Under the pieces are notes generated by a model. The model did no database searches. It saw nothing but the letters and a program-made list of their open reading frames with translations, and had not been told where the DNA came from. This document shows, piece after piece, positions 26,107 through 36,808 of a DNA stretch of 64,000 bases; within the stretch, counting starts at the first letter, position 1, and each line of letters begins with the position of its first letter. Source of the DNA: Phallusia mammillata (taxonomy: Eukaryota > Chordata > Ascidiacea > Phlebobranchia > Ascidiidae); NCBI GenBank assembly GCA_003260075.1, contig QLIY01000110.1, forward strand, positions 1 through 64,000, read 5' to 3'. The translations under genes and the position numbers were made by a program.

Positions 26107-29100
26107 CCATTAAACTGATGAACTGCTTTTGGACGTCTATGTGAAGTTGTACACCTTATAGACTTAACTTTAAACCTGATAGACTTAAACTTAAAGCGTG
26201 ATTTTATTGACTTCAAATCCGTTTTTCTGACATGCTTCTTCGGACAGTTGTTTTAGGCGGGTTTAAAGCCAGCTTTGTGCAATTTAACCAAGTATAAAAG
26301 ATAAATTCGTTAATTAGTAAAATGGTTCGAAATCAGAAAAAGTCTTGAAATGTAGCCTATATGATGTATCTACTTATTTTTAGATTGCTAACAAAAATTA
26401 ATACAAATTCAAAACGAAGCTACCGAATTTCGGTTCCCAGGTGTCTGTGTCACGAAAAGTCGCGGTGTTTTGTTTTTTCTGCACGTTTTGGGACAAAGTT
26501 GCTGCTTGCTTAGGGAAATTTGGTTTTGCATTTCAGGAATGTCTAAAACGTGTAACGGACGATGAAACCTAAAACTTGAACCTTGAACTTCTACCGAGTT
26601 TTGTCACACCTAATTTGTTAGGGAGATAAAAACAACAATTTTGCCTGCAGACTTTGTACCAACCTGCCGAGCAAAGCCGATCGTTTTATTGAAAATGACA
26701 ACAATAATGAACTTTTCCATTACAAAGTCAAGTTTTACACTGTAATAAAACTCCATATTGTTTCCACACAAAAATCTCTTATATATCATAGGGATGTGCA
26801 AAAACTGCAAATGTTCTGTTTGGTCGAGCACCGAGCCTCTCACTTTAATGCTCGGTACTCGGCCGAGCACGCTCGGTCCATTATGACGTCACAAAAAATC
26901 CCCTTTCTACGTTTTAGCTCTACAAGGTCTCTTACGTCACCGGCGGTGTTTTATTGAGCTGTACATGCCCATAAAGAACGCGTTTTTCCACCATCTAATA
27001 CATTTGAAAAATCATTCATTTTTTTCTTGAATACCCTTAGAACACTAGTTACATATGTTAGCAGGGCATGAATATGCAAATTTAACGCTCGGGTCAGTTT
27101 GTGCAACTGCTCGGCCGAGCACCGAGCATCAAAAACAGCGATGCTCGGTACCGAGTACTCGGGTTCTGGCTCGGCTCGGCCCATCCCTAATATATCAGTT
27201 TATATGCAGAATATGGAGCAAAACAGAGCTTTAGCAACACACGACTGTCGGTACCAACATTATTCATATTTACACATGCGTATTGCCACAGGTTGCGCAA
27301 CTCTGGCCTAAAAAACTGTGAAAATAGTAACATTTATGATGTCGCGATGGCATAACGGGCCGCTGTAACGCATAAGGGTGTAAGTTCAAATCTAACAACC
27401 GTTTGCCTGCGCATATTATCAACGTTTTTGAGTTCTCAGGATAACCAATATTGTTTTCCAATTGCAGGTCGGTGCAGATGCCTGAAGCGGTAAGTCGGGT
27501 GATTTGGCAACATTGTGTCCACTACTCCAACTACGCCTTTGTCGAAGGGTGAGTTCTCTGGCCAATACAGATCATATAGGTTCTGAACCTATTTTCTGTT
27601 TTTTACTCTTTTGCAGATGTTGACAATAAAGTTTCCCCTCAAGTTTCTTGAACAGCATAATTCCGAATACTTTTTTAAAATTGTCTTCAAGTGTACCCTT
27701 GGTTAATAAAACCTTGCTATCGATGGTTTTTTTGTTTGACTTTGCATACCCCTATAATAGCGACATACACCCGCATAACATTTAGCCTGCATTAGTTCGG
27801 ACTTTTACATTTAAAAACAAATTTTTGAACCAATTTCTGGTCAATTATAAAGACACTTGATTGCTTGGTCTATCCGACCTATAAGCAACTATATAGCTTG
27901 GCAAGTCTGGTCTGCTTTAAAATCGTTGCGATTGCAGGCATAGGCGCCGAACACGGGTATGCCGGGTATGCCACGCATACCCGAACGTAAACCTCGGGTA
28001 TGCCGCATACCCAAGAATCGGACCAACGTTAGTCACNACATTTAGCCTGCATTAGTTCGGACTTTTACATTTAAAAACAAATTTTTGAACCAATTTTTTG
28101 GTCAATTATAAAGACACTAGATTGCTTGGTCTATCCGACCTATAAGCAACTATATAGCTTGGCAAATCTGGTCTGCTTTTAAATCATTGCGATTGCAGGC
28201 TATGTGCTTTGTAGGCGTCACGGTTCACATGCACACCCTTAGTTTTGTAGGTTAGTGTCTTAAACCGGCAAAAAATGTAATTCAGGGTAATAGCAATTCG
28301 TTGCAAGGCATTCTTAAAGGGGGGGGGGATTGCAGGCTATGTGCTTTGTATGCGTCACGGTTCACATACACACCCTTAGTTTTGTAGGTTAGTGTGTTAA
28401 ACCGGCAAAAAGGGTAATTCGGGGTAAATGTAATTCGTTGCAAGGCATTCTTAAAACCAATTCTGGGTCATTCTTTCAGCGTAAATGTGTTATAGCGTCT
28501 AAAATTCGCACTCGTCGAATTTTTACATTTCTTGCTTGCTATGTTTACCTTGAACAACGCCTATTAACAACAGGGCATAAGGCAGAGTTCGTTATAAACA
28601 ATACCCCTTTTTTGTTGGTTGTATGGAATGGTTAGTAACGGAATTATAAACTTTCAGATTTTCAAACGTGAAGAAATGTAGCAATGAAGGCAGAGCATTG
28701 ATGCAACTCGACTATCAGCAATTTCTTATGAAACTTGAAAAATTGACTAACATAAGGTAAGGTTAATGTGATTTGTCCTTTGTCCTTGATTCGTTGCTAA
28801 GCAGGTGCGAAATGTTTGTTGGGGGGGGGGAAAGTGACTTGTCCTTTGTCCTTGATTCGTTGCTAAGCAGGTGCGAAATGTTTGTTTTTTTCGGCAGAAT
28901 AGGTTGTTTTGGAAATTTAAGACAAATTTGCACATTCTGTTTGTGCATAGAACAGTGGTTCTCAATTCAGTCTATGGACCACCAGTTCAATTAAATCAAT
29001 ATCGTGAACCAGTCCATTGTTGAGTAGGATAAAGAAAGCATCCACAACAAGCATATTGGATTGAAATATATTTCTTGAATACATGCTTTCGTGGATTGAT

Positions 29101-29675
29101 ATCAAACAACTGACAGCTAACAAGAAATAGCTAATAACTTGGATAAGCTTTTTTCGTATTGAACATATAGTAAAATACATGCAGCTATTTCCAGTTTCAC
29201 ACCAAATATAATTATTTCCTGTAGACAACCAAAAAAATCTTTAGTGTTCCATTAACCACCAGTTTAGAACCACTGGTTTAAAACCTTGCTCACTGATTAT
29301 TTAGTCATAATAAATTCTATTTTAAAGATAAACGTACAACCAAAAAAGTTGTGAAGGGTTTTTTGTGTTCAAATGTACTATATCCCTTGTAATACAGCAC
29401 TGTCCAGGCCACAGCAAATTTTTACCAAATAGACTCATTAAACCAATCTACTACTTTGCAGACCGATACCAAACCGAGAATTTGTAGAGGCTTACATCAA
29501 GGCTTATTACCTTACGGAATCAGATTTAGAATCCTGGATGAAATGTCATCCAGAATATTCTGCAAAGCAGCTTTCTTCCTTGGTCAGTTGTTCGGCGTCC
29601 AGCTACTCTGGTAGCAACAGGAAGACGAAACAAAAGATGATGTCACTTATTGACGAGCTGACCAACCGGAAATAG
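12864..29675 (+). CDS. VPS50: Syndetin (VPS50/CCDC132), complete, 22 coding exons
   Basis: Coding exons: 12864-12911, 13612-13782, 13888-14013, 14242-14312, 14844-14997, 15767-15871, 16031-16150, 16508-16642, 17466-17589, 18119-18284, 18994-19204, 20282-20455, 20954-21060, 21430-21525 (or its copy 21602-21697), 22204-22318, 23038-23157, 23611-23714, 24043-24139, 24925-25124, 27468-27548, 28658-28756, 29462-29675. Phases agree throughout, giving 945 residues (human 964). Syndetin is the subunit that distinguishes the EARP complex from GARP; EARP tethers vesicles for endosomal recycling. Landmarks: [17 protein letters not shown] and [17 protein letters not shown] in the N-terminal coiled-coil region, [55 protein letters not shown] and [17 protein letters not shown] near the C terminus. 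The middle exons 12-13 are Ser/Thr-rich then acidic and are less conserved. Introns carry many hAT-type elements, and intron 19 holds two long G runs. Identification is very secure. Confidence 0.95.
14043..14241. repeat. Duplicated join with ten G, VPS50 intron 3
   Basis: Block 14043-14139 repeats at 14150-14240 up to the exon-4 acceptor; the second copy lacks the bases TGTTACTA. Confidence 0.8.
15248..15537. mobile_element. hAT-type miniature element (CAGGGGTC ends), VPS50 intron 5
   Basis: Begins CAGGGGTCCGCAATG and ends CGACCTCTG, flanked by a perfect 8-base target duplication CTCTAGTA (15240-15247 and 15538-15545). Eight-base duplications and such ends are typical of nonautonomous hAT elements. 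Its right end and flank are copied again after the G run at 15596-15605. Confidence 0.8.
15484..15715. repeat. Duplicated join with ten G, VPS50 intron 5
   Basis: Block 15484-15595 repeats at 15606-15715 with small differences (TTGGCGCGCC versus TTGGCGCCC). It includes the right end of a hAT-type element. Confidence 0.8.
16845..17363. mobile_element. hAT-type element (CAGTGGTTCTTAACC ends), VPS50 intron 8
   Basis: Inverted ends CAGTGGTTCTTAACC and GGTTAAGAACCACTG, flanked by a perfect 8-base duplication CTGTAGAA (16837-16844 and 17364-17371). About 519 bases with no transposase frame. An eleven-G run at 17066-17076 interrupts it, so its true length is unknown. Confidence 0.85.
17624..17790. 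mobile_element. Truncated hAT-type ends, VPS50 intron 9
   Basis: Two left-end-like sequences lie 75 bases apart: CCAGTAGTTCCCAACCTTTT at about 17624 and CAGTGGTTCCCAACCTTTT at about 17696. No matching right ends were found, so these look like partial or nested insertions. Confidence 0.5.
18392..18703. mobile_element. hAT-type miniature element, VPS50 intron 10
   Basis: Left end CAGAGGTTCTCAGCC, right end CTTGAGAACCACTG, about 312 bases, no coding capacity. The flanking 8-base duplication is not recognisable, suggesting an older copy. Confidence 0.6.
20741..20817 (-). repeat. tRNA-derived (SINE-like) sequence
   Basis: On the minus strand it shows an A box (TAGCTCAGTTGGTAGAGC) and a B box within GGGCTCGAATCCCAC, the layout of a tRNA. 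The acceptor and anticodon stems do not pair properly, so I read it as a tRNA-derived SINE head or tRNA pseudogene, inside VPS50 intron 12. Confidence 0.6.
21373..21704 (+). repeat. Duplicated VPS50 exon 14 joined by ten G
   Basis: Two near-identical blocks (about 21373-21535 and 21546-21704) each carry the same 96-base exon with acceptor and donor. Within the exon they differ at two sites: CAGTAC versus CAATAC (a Val/Ile change) and CTCACT versus CTAACT (silent). The difference level and the G run between them suggest two alleles placed in tandem by assembly. Confidence 0.8.
22780..22995. mobile_element. hAT-type miniature element (GCGTCGC family), VPS50 intron 15
   Basis: Ends CAGTAGTTCTCAAACTG and AAGAACCACTG, with a perfect 8-base duplication GTCTAAGC (22772-22779 and 22996-23003). 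Internal GGTGCGTCGCAAG and GGCGTCGCAACC motifs recur at about 63280-63350, so it belongs to a family with at least two members here. Confidence 0.85.
24160..24202. other. Long G run (assembly gap fill), VPS50 intron 18
   Basis: 43 consecutive G with unrelated sequence on each side. It is best read as a gap of estimated size filled with G, not as genomic sequence. Confidence 0.75.
24486..24580. repeat. Short tandem duplication, VPS50 intron 18
   Basis: A unit containing AAGGTTTGGTTTGGGTGAC and GCTAAGTAGTTTTAAAGAC occurs twice in direct succession with one or two differences and no G run between. Confidence 0.7.
25217..25417. mobile_element. hAT-type element fragment, VPS50 intron 19
   Basis: Starts CAGTGGTTCCCAACCTTTTT and shares internal sequence (for example CTGAAGTGTCTATTTACA) with the element at 52055-52300. 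The right edge is less certain and there is no clear target duplication. Confidence 0.5.
25575..25772. mobile_element. hAT-type element cut by a gap, VPS50 intron 19
   Basis: Begins CAGGGGTCGGCAACCTTTTT, a typical hAT-like left end, and runs directly into a long G run, so the right end is lost. Confidence 0.5.
25773..25849. other. Long G run (assembly gap fill), VPS50 intron 19
   Basis: About 77 consecutive G after GCGGACC. It interrupts a hAT-like element and produces a false poly-Pro frame on the other strand. Confidence 0.75.
26022..26104. other. Long G run (assembly gap fill), VPS50 intron 19
   Basis: About 83 consecutive G. Together with the run at 25773 it isolates a 172-base island of sequence, so intron 19 is not reliably assembled. 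Confidence 0.75.
26789..27189. mobile_element. hAT-type element with TAGGGATG ends, VPS50 intron 19
   Basis: Ends TAGGGATGTGCAAAAAC and GGCCCATCCCTA, flanked by a perfect 8-base duplication ATATATCA (26781-26788 and 27190-27197). The interior is rich in CTCGGCCGAGCAC-type palindromes. A second member lies in PA2G4 intron 7. Confidence 0.85.
27340..27412 (+). repeat. tRNA-derived (SINE-like) sequence
   Basis: Shows an A-box-like GATGGCATAACGGG and a B-box-like AAGTTCAAATCT at tRNA spacing, just before VPS50 exon 20. Stems are degenerate, so a functional tRNA is unlikely. Confidence 0.45.
27778..28456. repeat. Two successive duplicated joins in VPS50 intron 20
   Basis: The block at about 27778-27939 is repeated from 28038 to about 28199, right after a single N at 28037; the first copy is followed by about 97 extra bases with GGGTATGCC repeats. 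The block at about 28190-28318 is then repeated at 28329-28456 after ten G. Copies differ by a few bases. Confidence 0.75.
28764..28887. repeat. Short duplicated join in VPS50 intron 21
   Basis: About 57 bases before the ten-G run (28821-28830) are repeated almost exactly after it. Confidence 0.75.
28953..29275. mobile_element. hAT-type miniature element, VPS50 intron 21
   Basis: Ends CAGTGGTTCTCAATTC and TTTAGAACCACTG, 323 bases, no coding frame, no clear target duplication. Confidence 0.65.
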
Positions 29676-32477
29676 AAGTCACGTGGTGTGTTGCCTTTGA
29701 CGTGAGTTGGTGAGGTTTTTCCCACGAGTATTTTCTGAATGGGCTTCGGCTCTTTCGAGCTTTATGATGAAGAAAATTTGAGGAACAAACTGTTTGAAAT
29801 ATCACAAGCTTTAATGTGTTTCGTGGCAAACCGAAATAGTTCTCTTTTGGATTCGAATCTTTTCGGTTCCTAACGTTGGAATATGCGTTTGCGATAAAAA
29901 AAAAACGTTTTGTTCATTTAACTTATTTGCGTATGCATACTTTAAATTGTAGCGGGTTCTGCGAACGACATTTTTTTAAAGTTTAGATTCTTCAGTCAAG
30001 ATCTACTCGGATTCGTGTATGTTCATCAGAATCTTATCAGTATTCGTTAAACTGATCTTTATCAAATGAAATCAGTGCTCCATTTTGAATACTCTAAACT
30101 TGTACGGTCTACGTTACTCTTCAAGCTATCACTGATCCTCAATTAACGATTTCAAACTTCTTTTTAAATAATTCAAGGATTTGAACGAAACACAAAACTT
30201 TAGTAACAGACGTTGTAGACCAAAATACGTCATTGACTTTGTTTATGCATGATTCACAAAATAGCTTGTGTTGTGTTTTTTAATTAAATTTTAAAGCACC
30301 GGCGTATATTTATAAAATCATGGCTGTCTAACCTTACTACATCTTGTTCTACTGCATGCTTTATTGCTATAAATCCTTTAAAACGGTTTCGATATTTATT
30401 AAACGTAAGATGGTTTCGATATTATAACACAACTATTTTTGTGTTTAATAGCCATAAAAACTCAAGCCCAATCGATTAGCATTGCAGATGTTTTATAAGC
30501 GATCAAATAGTTTGTTAGACCTATTACCCGAACCACTAAACACCATTACATTGGCAAATGCGTCAATTTCCATGTAATAGCCATAGTTAGTGCGGCAATT
30601 TTGTCATTTTTTCATGTCAGCGTGTTATATTCGATGGAAATAATTATTGAACGCATATGGTTGAAAGCAAGCTTTGCTCAATAAACTGTAACAACGCATT
30701 TGTAATACAGAGTTCGAAAACAAATTAAAATGACGAAAAAAATATTGACCCGGTGGCTAGACGCTAATATGAACAGCAGTCCACTTTACACACCCCTTAT
30801 ATTCAATTAAATTATCTTTTACGCCTGTAATGTATAGATGTTCCTGTCAAATTTCCTGTAACTAAAAGCTTGCCAAATCCTGTTCTGGACATTCCAATGT
30901 TACTGATCTACGATATGGTTGACAAAATTTATGTTATGTTGTTCCTAAAGATTTATTTTGCTTTCTCTACACCTGCTTCTTTCCTTTAGAATAGTTCATG
31001 TGTACTACATACGTGCTTCGTGTATTAGTAAAATCGCCGTACACACAGTTAGCAGTTCGGCACATATTTATACATATATCACGTATTATTTGGTAATGTA
31101 CAAATCAATGTGTGTTGGGTTAGTGTCGTGAACTATGCACCAATTAGTAATATATATAAAGAATGTATACATCTCAGTATTCGTATGTCGGTGGCATGTA
31201 CCTTGGTGCTCACAATAAGAATGGAAAAGCAAGGGGAGTATGAGAAAGATTGACGCTAAAAGGTTCGAAATACACCAAAGAAGGTATTTAAAGTGGAACA
31301 GTTATATACTCCATTTCAAAACGTGTGATTTTTGTAATGCCAAAGTTTTGTAATGAAATTTTGTAATGCCAAAGTCAAAGAACTAAGAGCAGTCGAAAAA
31401 ACTAAAATGTTGGACAACAAGCTCAATGATTTAGGTGTTTTCTGTGAACAAAAAGTGTTTTGTTTTAAGAAGTGTTTTCAATAGGATATCATCTGTATCG
31501 GGGGGGGGGAAAATTTTGTAATGCCAAAGTCAAAGAGCTAAGAGCAGTCGAAAAAACTAAAATGTTGGACAATAAGCTCAATGATTTAGGTGTTTTCTGT
31601 GAACACAAAGTGTTTTGTTTTAAGAAGTGTTTTCAATAGGATATCATCTGTATCTTTTGGATTGACACCTCAATTTATAAACGCGTTCTCAAACACTTTT
31701 ACTTGGCTATCCCAGATAAGTAGTATGTTATCGGGTTAAATAATCAAAACACTTTTTAGTTTACAACTTTCACAGTTTAAATCTTCATCCAGTTATTCAC
31801 GGTCGTCAACGTTGGTTTGGCACGTTGTTTATTATAGGCGAAAATTTGAGCCCAATTCGGTAACGTCCAAATGTTGATGTTCAAAAAACATATGGCAATA
31901 ATCGTGACTGGTCGTTACAGTTGCGATGTTACGCGTGTCACCCGCTTAACGTGATTTAATTGATCGGCCACCCGCAATTTATAACTTGGCAGGTGCAGCG
32001 ATGGAAGTTAAGTTCGTGTGGCTTAGGCAGAATTTGAAATGTTGTTGTGTCAAGAAGAAAAGGTTCCATGCAAAAATCAGCCGTATCACACGTAATTTCA
32101 ATGGGTTCTCTTCAAGTAAAGGTATATTAATGTGGATAACCATTAAATATCACGTACTATATGTAAATTGTCGATGTATGGGACTGCCAACTTTGTAGTT
32201 GAATATTTGATTTAATAGTTTGGTTTCGCAAGACGAAGATGTGCATTTTCTCATAACAAATAATACGCAAATCTGTGAATAGTGTATGTTTTTGTATGTA
32301 AGTCATTATCGGAAAAAACGACGTGTATGTTCATGAAAAGTAAAATACAAGTCGACCCATTTCAAACTCAAGCATGTACATTTGCATTTACGCAAAAACA
32401 TCAGTCCAGAAAGTCTCGTTTGTCAAAGTCCAAAACTTGCACCTGGCCGTTCGTCACGGCCGAGCGCGTCGAATTGA
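29676..32477. other. Region between VPS50 and the P450 gene
   Basis: Holds the VPS50 3' UTR (AATAAA at 30680-30685 is a candidate end), AT-rich non-coding sequence, and a duplicated block (about 31353-31499 and 31510-31655) joined by ten G. No exon chain seen on either strand. Confidence 0.5.
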
Positions 32478-34910
32478 TCAGCGAAGCGTAGCGCGCACTC
32501 GAATACCTCTCGGTGCCAAAACGATAGAAGTAGCACCGTGTAAGTCCTGTGCATTCAAACCTACTGCTTCCAAACTGAACGTAAACTTTTGCATAAGCCG
32601 TACCAAGAATATGAAATGCTGCATGGTCGCCAATTGCCCTCCGAGGCAGTATCGAGGTCCGATTGAGAATGGGATTACCCTGTCGGATTTGATGAACTCG
32701 TTGTTGTTGACAGTATCCAGGTGGCGTTCGGGTTGAAATTTTTCGGGTTTCTTCCAATATTTGGCGTCGTTGTGCACAGCCCAGAGGTTGGAGATCACTG
32801 TTGTGTCTTTCGGGATGTTGAAACCCAGGACCGTGACCTCGCTTGTGGATTTGTGGCTGATTGAAAGTGGAAACACAGGTCGTAGTCGAAACACCTCCTG
32901 TGTGTAAGAATGTTAAATGCAATAGTATTGCAAAATTCAAACAGGGAAATGGTCCCCAATCATAACAGTGAAAGGTCCAAACGACTATGGATGTAAAAAA
33001 TGTCCAAACGTTTGTTCCCGTCTTTTATCTCCAGCCTATACTTTGTTCCATAAAATTCGACGGCCTTACAGGATTTTATAACTTGCAAACTTAACGACCG
33101 TTATATACTAACCACTAACTATTCTTGTAATGTGTTTAGTTATTCTGCAGCCTGTACTAATTCTTACCTGAATAACAGCCCGTGTATAATGCATGCCATC
33201 GAAATCTGCCATGGTCGGTGCTTTATCACCTAGAACGCGCGCAATTTCCTCTTGCAAACGCGATTGGCGCTTTGGGTTGGCTGCAAGCAAGACCACCGAC
33301 CAAGCGACAGCGGTTGCCATGGTATCGGTTCCCGCCAAAAACAGATCCGTGACGTAACCGGTCAGTTGTTGCTCATCAAAGCATTCTTCGGTGTCGCTTG
33401 AAGACCTGCGTAGTTTTCCGTGAAAGCCACTAACGAAATCTTTACTTTCCGCTGATCGGATATGCTGCAGTACCAGCTCAATGCGTTTTCGTTGAGAAGC
33501 TTGGCTTGAGCTGATAAGAAAGGGTGGAAGGGTATCACTGGACATTGCGTATGGACAGGAGAACACCCCACGACAGGTTTGGTTGTATACAGGATCCATC
33601 AAAAGACGGAGAAACTCCTTGCGGTCTGCGTTCTTGCAAATTGGGAATCCTAGGGCGGAAAAATAAATTGGTATTACTTTTAATTCTTTTTGACGCCACT
33701 AAATTGGCTGACTTTCCAATTTACCCCATCATTCGGTTCTCGTGGACAACGAGTTACTTGAGCCCAAGCCACAAAAAGATTGTGACTATTGGTTCATATC
33801 TCGTCTGTAATGAAACACCCTTTTTACAGCTAACATTTTGAATTTAATCTTACTTGGATTGTTCGTTATGCAAATCTCATTCCCTTTAGGCTTATAAAGA
33901 CCTAAATATGTTACAAATATAATGGGCCGATCACAAACACTATTTTCGCAATGATCAAATAATTGTTGCTCAACCTACCGCATACTACCATGCTGACGAT
34001 CTCGAATGTCGCAAGAGTTGTGAATTCTGCAGGCATGAAACTGGTCTCATTATCTCCTTGGATGCGATCTTCCAACGCCTGGCACATCTTATCAGCTTGT
34101 TGGAGGATCACTGCTTCGACGTCTTGTTTTTCAACACTTTTCAAAGCATTGATCCTCGACCTGTGCTTTAAAATGCAAAATAGAAAATGACCGATCCTGA
34201 TTATTAAAGGTATTCTACTTTAAAACATAGTAGGTTTATCACAGTTAAAATAAATTTGAGATTATTTTAAGCATACGTTAAGGCAAGATAAATTTATATT
34301 TTTGGGTTTAGTGTAGCACTGTAGCCTATTGGGCGTGCGTATTGTTTTATGTGAACATTTATATGTTTTGCCGCCCATTTGACAAAACAGTAAACCTTTT
34401 AGCCATGTTTCGATCGTGGCTCAGCTTAACTTAAGCAACGAACAAAAAAACTGCTTCGGTTTAAAAAACCTCGTTAAACACTGTTAAATGTTTTGTCATT
34501 TCTTACCGTCTCTGCTCTTTCCATTTTGGTGAATAATCCTGAAAAGCCGCCGAACTATTCGGAGCAAAACGACCTGACAGGCTATTTCCATTTTTCAAAA
34601 ATCCTTCTTGAACAGCTTCAAATGTATTAAGCACCACAACCCTAGATCCGCCGATCTTGACATAAAACACTGGTCCGTAATGTAGCCAACCCCATTCCGC
34701 CAATATGCGTTCGGCATTAGTGCCACCCATCTTTGTAAGACTGCCGATAATGGGAAGGCCTTCTGTGCCTGGTGGAAAGTGTCCTGGAGCCTTTCTAGTT
34801 CTGTACATTACAGCACATATTAGAATTACGAGACAGCAAGATGCCAGTGTGTATTCTTGTGCCGAAGGCAGCATAGTAGAAAGTGTGGCTGAATCCATAG
34901 TTGACCCCAA
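32478..34910 (-). CDS. CYP2-clan cytochrome P450, complete, four exons
   Basis: Exons in coding order: 34910-34507, 34160-33979, 33649-33168, 32897-32478, total 1488 bases, 495 residues, the normal length for microsomal P450s. It is a haem-thiolate monooxygenase anchored in the endoplasmic reticulum; the substrate cannot be told. An N-terminal hydrophobic segment (YTLASCCLVILICAVMY) is followed by the proline-rich hinge FPPGTEGLPIIG, the C-helix WKEQRR, the I-helix oxygen-binding motif AGTDT, the K-helix ExxR in EVFRLRP at the exon 3/4 junction, FQPERH, and the haem-binding loop FSIGPRYCLGG with the cysteine ligand. The motifs and spacing fit the CYP2 clan; four exons is fewer than the nine usual in vertebrate CYP2 genes. 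The last exon also overlaps meaningless frames on the other strand. A second copy of exon 1 lies upstream. Confidence 0.92.
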
Positions 34911-35354
34911 AAAGCGACCCTAAACAAAGCAAATATTGAATTAAATTAGTACAAACAGTGAAATGCCTTGTGCTAAATTGACGACTTTATTTCAGGCTTT
35001 TGTGGCGGGTGACACTAAAACGCTGAATCGGCGGGACGTCGCGGAAACCACTAAATATCGGGTAAATTGCTGACGGTTAGTGCTATTAGGGTTGGGATGA
35101 GGTTTTATAAAAGTATATGAATCAAAAAATGCCTAAAACTTATTCAACTGTTTCCTGACATTCAGCAAAAATGCTTGGGCGGGAAGTCTCCCTCGGCCGC
35201 TGAATGTTTCCCTCTGCCGGTGAATGTTACCCTCGGTCGCGGAAGGTATCCGGGGGAATTATTTTTAATGATTTTCTGGGGGGGGGGTAGCTTAACTTAA
35301 GCAACGAACAAAAAAACCTCGTTAAACACTGTTAAATGTTTTGTCATTTCTTAC

Positions 35355-35758
35355 CGTCTCTGCTCTTTCCATTTTGGTGAATAATCCTGAAAAGCCGCCG
35401 AACTATTCGGAGCAAAACGACCTGACAGGCTATTTCCATTTTTCAAAAATCCTTCTTGAACAGCTTCAAATGTATTAAGCACCACAACCCTAGATCCGCC
35501 GATCTTGACATAAAACACTGGTCCGTAATGTAGCCAACCCCATTCCGCCAATATGCGTTCGGCATTAGTGCCACCCATCTTTGTAAGACTGCCGATAATG
35601 GGAAGGCCTTCTGTGCCTGGTGGAAAGTGTCCTGGAGCCTTTCTAGTTCTGTACATTACAGCACATATTAGAATTACGAGACAGCAAGATGCCAGTGTGT
35701 ATTCTTGTGCCGAAGGCAGCATAGTAGAAAGTGTGGCTGAATCCATAGTTGACCCCAA
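35355..35758 (-). pseudogene. Ghost copy of P450 exon 1 (probable allelic duplicate)
   Basis: Same exon 1 as 34507-34910, giving the same translation, but no exons 2-4 belong to it. It sits in a block of about 840 bases (35288-36124) that repeats 34424-35277 and is joined to it by ten G. The two blocks differ by an indel of about 17 bases just outside the exon (GCTTCGG present at about 34451, absent in the other). I read it as the second allele placed in tandem, not as a second gene. Confidence 0.8.
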
Positions 35759-35854
35759 AAAGCGACCCTAAACAAAGCAAATATTGAATTAAATTAGTAC
35801 AAACAGTGAAATGCCTTGTGCTAAATTGACGACTTTATTTCAGGCTTTTGTGGC

Positions 35855-36259
35855 GGGTGACACTAAAACGCTGAATCGGCGGGACGTCGCGGAAACCACT
35901 AAATATCGGGTAAATTGCTGACGGTTAGTGCTATTAGGGTTGGGATGAGGTTTTATAAAAGTATATGAATCAAAAAATGCCTAAAACTTATTCAACTGTT
36001 TCCTGACATTCAGCAAAAATGCTTGGGCGGGAAGTCTCCCTCGGCCGCTGAATGTTTCCCTCTGCCGGTGAATGTTACCCTCGGTCGCGGAAGGTATCCG
36101 GGGGAATTATTTTTAATGATTTTCTATTATAAAACCTTATCCCAACCTTAATAGCACCAACCGTCAGCAATTTAACCCGATATTCAGCGGTTTTCACGAC
36201 GCCCCGCAATCTCCCGCCCACGCCGCCCGTCCCGCCCATTCAGCGTTTTAGTGTCACCC
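35855..36259. mobile_element. Fold-back miniature element upstream of P450 exon 1
   Basis: Begins GGGTGACACTAAAACGC and ends with the inverse GCGTTTTAGTGTCACCC; the inverted repeats extend for roughly 125 bases on each side (TGCTGACGGTTAGTGC versus GCACCAACCGTCAGCA inside). It is flanked by a perfect 8-base duplication TTTGTGGC (35847-35854 and 36260-36267). An incomplete copy starts at about 35007 and is cut by the G run at 35278-35287. Confidence 0.85.
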
Positions 36260-36808
36260 TTTGTGGCACATTCTTTTTTTGTGACGCTGGCTCTATTATA
36301 CAATTACAATCCAATCAATACTTTTGTTATATTTGTAATAAACAACTACCCCAACTGCTCAACACAACTAAAAATGCATATACAACTACTCGTTTTTTGC
36401 TATCACATGAACATACAGTAGACTCGAGCCTGAGTTTTTTTTAGTAAAAAACGGGACTCCTGTCTGCGTATGAGCCACCCTCAACACCTATAAGACACCA
36501 ACCATAACGCCTTTGCAAGCCTTTTTGTACTGGCTATCCTTTTTCGGTACAAATTGGCAGAAAAAATCGTGCACCACACCTGCACGTTGACGAAGATGTA
36601 GCAATTATTCAATCGTTTAGGCCCAAAACGCCAGTCATATGGCAAAAAATATATTTATTAAATAATTCATTTTTAAACTAGCACCCTAAATTACTTTACA
36701 AACTGTTGCGCTTGACGAAGCAACAATAAGTGTGAGCGATCAAAGCACCAATGAACTTGATTATAAGCGAACAATTGCAGCGCATTATGCCCACTTTTTG
36801 ACCTATTT

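Noticed and set aside
32374..32940. Frames of 120 and 179 codons overlapping P450 exon 4
   Set aside because: Shadows of exon 4; the frame with the haem-binding loop is the real one.
3913..35287. Short G runs as G-quadruplex or regulatory tracts
   Set aside because: Their fixed size, single uninterrupted run and position between duplicated blocks point to assembly joins.
34507..35758. Two tandem P450 genes
   Set aside because: The second first exon has no downstream exons, encodes the same residues and is joined by ten G; one gene with an allelic ghost fits better.
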